From Rhizobiaceae bacterium (GTDB lineage: Bacteria; Pseudomonadota; Alphaproteobacteria; Rhizobiales; Rhizobiaceae): a DNA stretch of 64,000 nucleotides. The stretch spans positions 1-64,000 of the forward strand of contig JAMLJD010000016.1 of the NCBI GenBank assembly GCA_023953775.1. Direction: 5' to 3'. This document shows, piece after piece, positions 59,122 through 64,000 of the stretch (positions are counted from its first letter, which is position 1; the number at the start of each line of letters is the position of its first letter). The position numbers and the translations under genes are program-made. The notes beneath the pieces were generated by a model. The model was not told the DNA's origin. It saw only the letters and a list, made by a program, of their open reading frames with translations, and searched no databases.

Positions 59122-59572
59122 CGAGGCGCTGTTTCTCGAACTCGGAGCAGTCAACCAGTACTGGCTGCACTACCGGCTTCTCGAAGACTGGGGCTATGCA
59201 AAGCTGGCCCAGAAGGAACGCGCCGAGTCGATCGAGGAAATGCACCACGCCGACAAGCTCGTCGAGCGGATCATCTTTCTGGAAGGCCATCCCAACCTTC
59301 AATCCGTCGCGCCGCTGCGCATCGGCCAGAATATCAAGGAAGTTCTCGAAGCCGACCTTGCCGGCGAGCATGAGGCCCGGACCTCGTACAAGAAGTCCCG
59401 CGAGATCTGCCAGGAACTCGGCGACTACGTGACGATGAAGCTGTTCGAGGAGCTTCTCGCCGACGAGGAAGGGCATATCGATTTCCTCGAGACGCAGCTT
59501 CAGCTTCTCGAAGAGCTGGGCGAGAAGAAGTACGGCCTACTCAACGCCTCATCCGCGGACAGCGCGGAATAG
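59087..59572 (+). CDS. bfr: Bacterioferritin
   Basis: A 161-residue 24-mer heme-ferritin. Ferroxidase ligands E18, E51 and H54 are seen, with later ones in [11 protein letters not shown] and [14 protein letters not shown]; the heme ligand M52 is in [24 protein letters not shown] 59087 is preceded by GGGAGAG and gives the normal family length; a longer in-frame reading is not supported. Co-transcribed with bfd for iron storage and release. Converges with phnN, 3 bases apart. Confidence 0.95.
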   Translation: MKGEKRVIERLNEALFLELGAVNQYWLHYRLLEDWGYAKLAQKERAESIEEMHHADKLVERIIFLEGHPNLQSVAPLRIGQNIKEVLEADLAGEHEARTSYKKSREICQELGDYVTMKLFEELLADEEGHIDFLETQLQLLEELGEKKYGLLNASSADSAE

Positions 59573-59575
59573 ACC

Positions 59576-60205
59576 TTACACCGTTTCGGACACCGCGGCG
59601 TAGGCGACCGCCTTGCGGACGATAGCGAGAAAACGCTCGCCGGCCATCTCGATCGTGCCGTCATTGTCGATCGTGACGGCACGGTCGTCCACCGCGAGAC
59701 GCCGTGCGCCACGCTCGAGACGGGCCCTGATCTCGGCTTCGTTCTCGCGACCCCTTGCCGCGAGACGCGACGCCAGGATGTCGGCCGGCGCACTGATCGA
59801 AACGACCATGCAATTGGCATAGCGGGCGCGCAGGTCGGCAACGGCCGAACGCGACAGGTTCGCCACGACCACCCTGCCGTCGCGCATCGCGTCGTCCGTG
59901 CCGAGCGGCAGACCGTAGCTCAGCCCGTTCGCCTGCCAGGACAGGGCGAGAGCGCCGGCCGCCTCCGCGGCGGCGAAGGCGACAGCATCCATCACGTCAT
60001 GGTCCTCGGCGGCGGGATTGGCAGTGCGGGTGATCACGCGGCGCGCGAACAGGACATCGTCTCCAGGGCCGAGCCGCTCGCGCGCATAGGCGATCAACGT
60101 GTCCTTGCCGGAGCCGCTCGGACCCGTCACGGCAACGAACACGCCGGTCCTGACCGGGAAAAGCCGGCTCGCGAGCTCGCGCTCGATCGATGCGGACACC
60201 ATCAT
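59576..60205 (-). CDS. phnN: Ribose 1,5-bisphosphate phosphokinase
   Basis: A 209-residue guanylate-kinase-like P-loop kinase: Walker A VTGPSGSGKDT near residue 27, RVITRTANPAAEDHD and the DDRAVTIDNDGTIE C-terminal segment typical of PhnN. It phosphorylates ribose 1,5-bisphosphate to PRPP, the last step of C-P lyase phosphonate use. The ATG overlaps the phnM stop. Confidence 0.93.
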   Translation of the reverse strand: MMVSASIERELASRLFPVRTGVFVAVTGPSGSGKDTLIAYARERLGPGDDVLFARRVITRTANPAAEDHDVMDAVAFAAAEAAGALALSWQANGLSYGLPLGTDDAMRDGRVVVANLSRSAVADLRARYANCMVVSISAPADILASRLAARGRENEAEIRARLERGARRLAVDDRAVTIDNDGTIEMAGERFLAIVRKAVAYAAVSETV

Positions 60206-61341
60206 GCGACGCGGCTGCCTTCGCGCCAGACCGCCCTGACCACCGGCACATGCTCGTCGACGCGGACGCGGACCAGGTCGGCCCTGCGGCCGGCTTCGAT
60301 CACGCCCCTGTCGTTCAGCCCCACGGCCTCGGCCGGGTTCTTCGACACCATGGCGACGGCTTCGGGCAAGGAGATCTCGTCCACGACGTCGCCGAGGAAG
60401 AATGCCGACTGGATGAGGCTGAACGGTATGTAGTCGGACGACAGGATATCCAGGCAGCCATTCTCTGCGAGCGTGCGGGCCGACACGTTGCCGGAATGCG
60501 AGCCGCCGCGGATGACGTTGGGCGCGCCCATGAGCACCGACATGCCCGATTCGCGCGACGCCCTGGCGGCCGCCACCGTGGTCGGGAACTCGGCCACGCG
60601 CACGCCGTCGGATGCCGCCTCGTCGACGTGATCGATGGTGGCGTCGTCATGGCTTGCGAGCACGATGCCGCGTTCGCGGCAGGCGCTGGAGATGGAGCGC
60701 CGGTTCGGTCCGGCAAAGCGCTCGGATTCGGCGATCCGCTTCTCGCAGAAGGTCGTGAACTGATCCTCGGTCATCTTCATCTTGCCGATGTAGTAGGCCC
60801 TGTAGGCATCGATCGAGGTAAATTGCCGCTGGCCGGGCGCATGATCCATGAGCGAGACCAGACGAACGCGGTCGCCATCGCCGTAGAGCTCGAAGCTCGA
60901 CAAGCAGTCCGGCGCGCAGACCTCGCATCGCAAGTGGATAAGATGATCGGCGCGAAGCCGCCCCACATCAACGCTGTGGTTCACGGCGGTGGCAAGCTCA
61001 CGCATGTCGGACGCGGTCATTTCGCCTTCCTCGATGAGGCCGATGCGCAGCGCGTCGAACACGGTGGTAATCCCGGAAGCCGCGACCTGCGCATCATGCG
61101 CGAGCACCGCGGCGATGGGATTCCAGCGCACCCTGGGGCGAGGCGCGTAGTGACCCTCTAGGTGGTCGGTATGAAGCTCGACAAGACCCGGAATGATGTA
61201 GTCGCCCTCCATATCCTCGCCGGTGTGGGCACGGCCGGTGGAAATGTCGGCTATCTTTCCGTCGCGGATCGCGATCGTACCCTCGACAACCTCGTCGGGC
61301 AGTACGATGCGCGCATTGTTGAGTATCGTCAGGGTGGACAT
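60202..61341 (-). CDS. phnM: Alpha-D-ribose 1-methylphosphonate 5-triphosphate diphosphatase
   Basis: A 379-residue amidohydrolase: ILNNARIVLPDEVVEGTIAIRDGKI, the PGLVELHTDHLEGHYAPRPRVRW metal site and LASHDDATIDHVDEA. PhnM removes pyrophosphate from the ribose 1-alkylphosphonate 5-triphosphate made by PhnGHIL, before C-P lyase (PhnJ). Those core genes are not in the window and may lie elsewhere. Start one base after the DUF1045 gene stop. Confidence 0.94.
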   Translation of the reverse strand: MSTLTILNNARIVLPDEVVEGTIAIRDGKIADISTGRAHTGEDMEGDYIIPGLVELHTDHLEGHYAPRPRVRWNPIAAVLAHDAQVAASGITTVFDALRIGLIEEGEMTASDMRELATAVNHSVDVGRLRADHLIHLRCEVCAPDCLSSFELYGDGDRVRLVSLMDHAPGQRQFTSIDAYRAYYIGKMKMTEDQFTTFCEKRIAESERFAGPNRRSISSACRERGIVLASHDDATIDHVDEAASDGVRVAEFPTTVAAARASRESGMSVLMGAPNVIRGGSHSGNVSARTLAENGCLDILSSDYIPFSLIQSAFFLGDVVDEISLPEAVAMVSKNPAEAVGLNDRGVIEAGRRADLVRVRVDEHVPVVRAVWREGSRVA

Positions 61342-61342
61342 C

Positions 61343-62050
61343 TCAGGCGGTCTTTCTGGCGGGCATGCGCCCTATTTCGTGGAACGAACTGACTGTGAAC
61401 GGAGCGCCGGCTTCGGTCTCGACAAACAGCGCAAGCGAATCGACGGCGAACGGTTCGAGAAGCATCGGGCCGAAGAATTCCTCGATCGCCCTTTCGACGC
61501 GGAGGCTCTCGTCACCCGACACGCGCCCGGTCAGGGTCATGTGGAAGCGGAAGTCCTCGAAAACGTAGGGATAGCCCCAGCGATGCAGGTTCTTGAGGTG
61601 CTGCGGCGACAGGTTGTCCGGGTTGCGCCGCGCGATATCGGCGTCCGACAGCGGCGCACGGAAGCGATCGAACGTCGTGACGACATCCGCGGCCAGCCGA
61701 TCGAGGGCCTCGCTTCGTGCATCGGGCACCAGCGCGAAGAACCCGCCCAGCCGGGCAAGCCGGACCCGGGGCAGGACCACCGGGTGGCGACTTGCGCAAA
61801 AATCCTCGAGCGCCGACACGAGTTCGGATTCGGTCACGTTCGCGGCGAGATGAAACGGCGCCTTGAGTGTCGCGTGAAATCCGTAGCGGCGCGCGGCGGC
61901 GGTATGGAACGCGATCTCGGCCGCGCCCAGGGGGCCGATCGCCGGCGGCGGCGCAACCTCGCGGCCATAGGCATCGCGACCGAGCCAGCTCGAGGCCAGC
62001 CTGGTCAACGGATCGTCCCTTCCGGGTGTGAAATAGATCGCGTAGCGCAT
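61343..62050 (-). CDS. DUF1045 phosphonate-operon protein (2H phosphoesterase fold)
   Basis: A 235-residue protein with two HxT motifs of the 2H phosphoesterase superfamily, GFHATLKAPFHL (near residue 58) and FHMTLTGRV (near residue 170), and the conserved MRYAIYFTPGRDDPLTRLASSWLGRDA N-terminus of the DUF1045 family found in phn operons. The 2H fold acts on cyclic phosphates, so it might open the 1,2-cyclic phosphate formed by C-P lyase in place of PhnP; this is inference. Lies between phnE and phnM. Confidence 0.88.
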   Translation of the reverse strand: MRYAIYFTPGRDDPLTRLASSWLGRDAYGREVAPPPAIGPLGAAEIAFHTAAARRYGFHATLKAPFHLAANVTESELVSALEDFCASRHPVVLPRVRLARLGGFFALVPDARSEALDRLAADVVTTFDRFRAPLSDADIARRNPDNLSPQHLKNLHRWGYPYVFEDFRFHMTLTGRVSGDESLRVERAIEEFFGPMLLEPFAVDSLALFVETEAGAPFTVSSFHEIGRMPARKTA

Positions 62051-62147
62051 GGTTCATCCTCGCCGATCGCGATTGCCTTAGGCGATTTGCATGACAGAAA
62101 AGCGAAACCCGCCGACCCGCCGCCGGTTTTTCGGGCTCGCTCTCGCC

Positions 62148-63713
62148 TCAGCCGCGTCCGCCGCCGCTGATCAGTTTCTTGCGCAGCGCACCGGAAACGG
62201 CATCGAACGCGAAAACGACGAGCAGGATCAGGATTACCATATAGGCGACGTTTTCCCAATCCTGGTTCGTACGCATCGCCTCCCACAGCTTCAGCCCGAT
62301 GCCGCCGGCGCCGACGGCACCGATGATCGTGGCCGAGCGCGTATTGGATTCCCAGAAATAGAGCGACTGACTCGCGAAGACGGGCAGGACCTGCGGGACG
62401 ATGCCGTAGCGCTGCACGACCACCGGATTGGCGCCAACCGATTTGACGCCCTCGCGCTGCTTGTCGTCGACATTCTCGAGCGCCTCGGAATAGAGCTTCC
62501 CCAGCGTCCCGGTATCGGTGAAGAAGATCGCGGAGATGCCGGCAAGCGGACCCGGGCCGAAGGCGCGCGTGAAGAACAGCGCCCAGATCAGCATGTCGAC
62601 GGAGCGCAGGAAGTCGAAGAAGCGCTTGCTGAACTGGTTGAGGAAGAAGTTCGGCGTGATGTTGCGGGCGGCCATGAAGGCCAGGGGAAAGGCCACGATC
62701 GACGCGAACAGCGTGCCGACGAAGGCCATGACGATAGTCTGGAGCAGCTTCGACCAGACGTCGAGATGCTGCCATTCTGCGTTGTAGAGGATGTTGTTCC
62801 AGGCCAGAGCGAGGTTGCTCCGCGCCGGGTCGAGCCGCTCGCCCGAGACGATCAGGCCGACGACCTCGCCAGCGCTCTTGCCCCAGAACGGCGACGCGGT
62901 GTCGAAGAGGAAATTCTCCCAGCCGAGGAAGCGCCGCCTGACCTTTACGGCGTCGTAGTCGATCTCGGCGCGCCCCTCGAAGCCGAACCATGCGACGATC
63001 TTGCGCCCGGCATATTTCTGCTCGGCCCAGGCAGGCAGGGCGCCGTCGATGCGGACGTCCTCGCCCGGACCCAGCCGGACGACGAGCGTCTCGTCGCCGC
63101 GCTTCACCGTCACCATGTCGGGGAGCACGGTGATGATCCCGGCATCGCCCATCGTCACCACGGCGCGGGTGACGACCTCCTCGGTGACGGTCCCGGCTGC
63201 CGGCGGCGCAGGGTCATTGCCGTCCCCGATCGGCGCGTCAGGCACCATGAAGGTGATCGTCGGGCCGCTGTCGGGCTTCGTGCCCTGCGCGCCCGGCACC
63301 ATGAAGCTGTTGGCGATCTTGTCCTCGACCGACGGCGCGGCCGCGCCCGTGCCAGCGTCGTGCTCGACGGCCCTGCTGACCTGCTTGCGCTCCGCCTCGA
63401 TCCAGTCCGGTCTGGGATCCTTGCCCAGCGGCGAGAAGCGGGGAAACCCGATGCGCATCGCGCCGTCACTGGCGATGTCGATGTCGGGGCGCGCCTCCCA
63501 GGAGATCCAGTCGGCGAGATAGGCGCCGACGATCTCGAGATTGGTCTTGCGGATCGCCTCGGGGATCGAGAAGAACCAGACGCAGTAGACGGTGTAGAGC
63601 GCGCATGCCGCCAGCACCAGAAGCGGCGCATAGCGGCGCAGCGGACGGTCGCGCAGCATCTCGGGGTAGCGCTGTTCGATGTCGGCGATGCGGGCGGCTT
63701 CAAGGGATGTCAT
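62148..63713 (-). CDS. phnE: Phosphonate ABC transporter permease PhnE, enlarged periplasmic domain
   Basis: A 521-residue permease. Residues ~30-50 form a first helix; ~51-315 are periplasmic, with a low-complexity Ala/Pro/Gly-rich insert at ~118-180 carrying FMVP twice (137-140 and 155-158); the C-terminal ~200 residues are the usual PhnE membrane domain (QTIVMAFVGTLFASIVAFPLAFMAARN; the coupling motif VQRYGIVPQVLPVF; GAVGAGGIGLKL). It imports phosphonates with the second PhnE and a PhnC ATPase outside the window. Much longer than the ~260-300 residues of E. coli-type PhnE. Confidence 0.92.
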   Translation of the reverse strand: MTSLEAARIADIEQRYPEMLRDRPLRRYAPLLVLAACALYTVYCVWFFSIPEAIRKTNLEIVGAYLADWISWEARPDIDIASDGAMRIGFPRFSPLGKDPRPDWIEAERKQVSRAVEHDAGTGAAAPSVEDKIANSFMVPGAQGTKPDSGPTITFMVPDAPIGDGNDPAPPAAGTVTEEVVTRAVVTMGDAGIITVLPDMVTVKRGDETLVVRLGPGEDVRIDGALPAWAEQKYAGRKIVAWFGFEGRAEIDYDAVKVRRRFLGWENFLFDTASPFWGKSAGEVVGLIVSGERLDPARSNLALAWNNILYNAEWQHLDVWSKLLQTIVMAFVGTLFASIVAFPLAFMAARNITPNFFLNQFSKRFFDFLRSVDMLIWALFFTRAFGPGPLAGISAIFFTDTGTLGKLYSEALENVDDKQREGVKSVGANPVVVQRYGIVPQVLPVFASQSLYFWESNTRSATIIGAVGAGGIGLKLWEAMRTNQDWENVAYMVILILLVVFAFDAVSGALRKKLISGGGRG

Positions 63714-63722
63714 GGCTTGACC

Positions 63723-64000
63723 TCACCGTCCGAACGCGAAGGCCTGCTCGCCGACCAGCCGGCGGCGCAGCCATGCCGACAGCTGGTCGACCGCGACGAT
63801 TGTCAGGAAGAGCAGGAAGATGATGGCGATCGTCTTGGCCTCGTGGCTACGGCTGATCGACAGGCGCAGCGCCTCGCCAATGCCGCCGCCGCCGACCGCG
63901 CCGATGATCGTCGAGGCGCGGACGTTGATCTCGAGGCGCAGGAGGAAGTAGCTGGTAAAGTTGGGCATGACCTGCGGAACGATGCCGAAGGCGACCCGCT
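63723..64000 (-). CDS. phnE: Phosphonate ABC transporter permease PhnE, C-terminal part (5' end outside window)
   Basis: The frame is open to the window end; 91 residues plus stop are visible. They show FGIVPQVMPNFTSYFLLRLEINVR (coupling region, parallel to that of the neighbouring PhnE) and ASTIIGAVGGGGIGEALRLSISRSHEAKTIAI, then a last helix. An internal Met at 63968 is not the start. It ends 9 bases before the next phnE on the minus strand, and both probably form a heterodimeric permease. Confidence 0.9.
   Translation of the reverse strand, partial: RVAFGIVPQVMPNFTSYFLLRLEINVRASTIIGAVGGGGIGEALRLSISRSHEAKTIAIIFLLFLTIVAVDQLSAWLRRRLVGEQAFAFGR

Noticed and set aside
1-64000. CRISPR arrays, insertion sequences, integrases, prophage genes
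   Set aside because: No direct-repeat arrays, transposase motifs or phage genes were found; the repeats present are short regulatory dyads.

Overview
The window is GC-rich, densely coding DNA with many ATGA-type start/stop overlaps. It looks like the chromosome or a large replicon of an alphaproteobacterium, most likely Hyphomicrobiales (Rhizobium/Mesorhizobium/Phyllobacteriaceae-like). The basis is gene content: an FnrL regulator beside hemN and a complete ccoNOQP-ccoGHIS set, a rhizobial-type hmuPSTUV heme-uptake locus facing its TonB receptor, and a phosphonate phnE-phnE-DUF1045-phnM-phnN run. No rRNA, tRNA, CRISPR, insertion sequence or phage gene was seen.

Region 1 (1-24294) is a catabolic island. 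It holds a Baeyer-Villiger-type monooxygenase with an HSL esterase, an Old Yellow Enzyme-like reductase, five short-chain dehydrogenases (one cut by the window edge), a MaoC hydratase, two SnoaL-like proteins, an atypical crotonase, a paired acyl-CoA dehydrogenase, a thiolase, an acyl-CoA synthetase, a gluconolactonase-like protein and an NAD-epimerase-like protein. A branched-chain-type ABC importer (LivM and LivG fused) and a LuxR-type regulator sit among them. The logic (ketone to ester or lactone, hydrolysis, CoA activation, beta-oxidation) suggests breakdown of an alicyclic ketone, terpenoid-like or steroid-like compound; the substrate is not identifiable from sequence. Seven copies of one palindromic operator (core GTCC-N4-GGAC, usually followed by GATGC) lie in front of the transcription units of this island and were not noticed elsewhere, so it looks like a single regulon.

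Region 2 (24360-35366) is the microaerobic respiration block: hemN, fnrL, a hemerythrin-like protein, ccoNOQP and ccoGHIS, with three FNR/FixK boxes.

Region 3 (35477-43490) is one long operon under a divergent XRE-cupin regulator with two tandem operators: a DauA-like D-amino-acid dehydrogenase, a three-part TRAP transporter, an M81 (MlrC-like) metallopeptidase, an alpha/beta hydrolase and a DauB/ornithine-cyclodeaminase-like dehydrogenase. It could import, hydrolyse and stereo-invert D-amino-acid-containing compounds.

Region 4 (43495-53193) is heme uptake: TonB-ExbD-ExbD-ExbB, a small periplasmic protein and the receptor on the minus strand, and hmuP-hmuS-hmuT-hmuU-hmuV on the plus strand. 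Region 5 (53363-58552) has a benzoate-CoA-ligase-like enzyme, a 4HBT thioesterase, a SlcC/ComC-like pair of opposite-family hydroxyacid dehydrogenases and an aldose epimerase. Region 6 (58644-59572) is bfd-bfr preceded by a promoter and a possible structured RNA. Region 7 (59576-64000) is the phosphonate block on the minus strand, cut by the window end.
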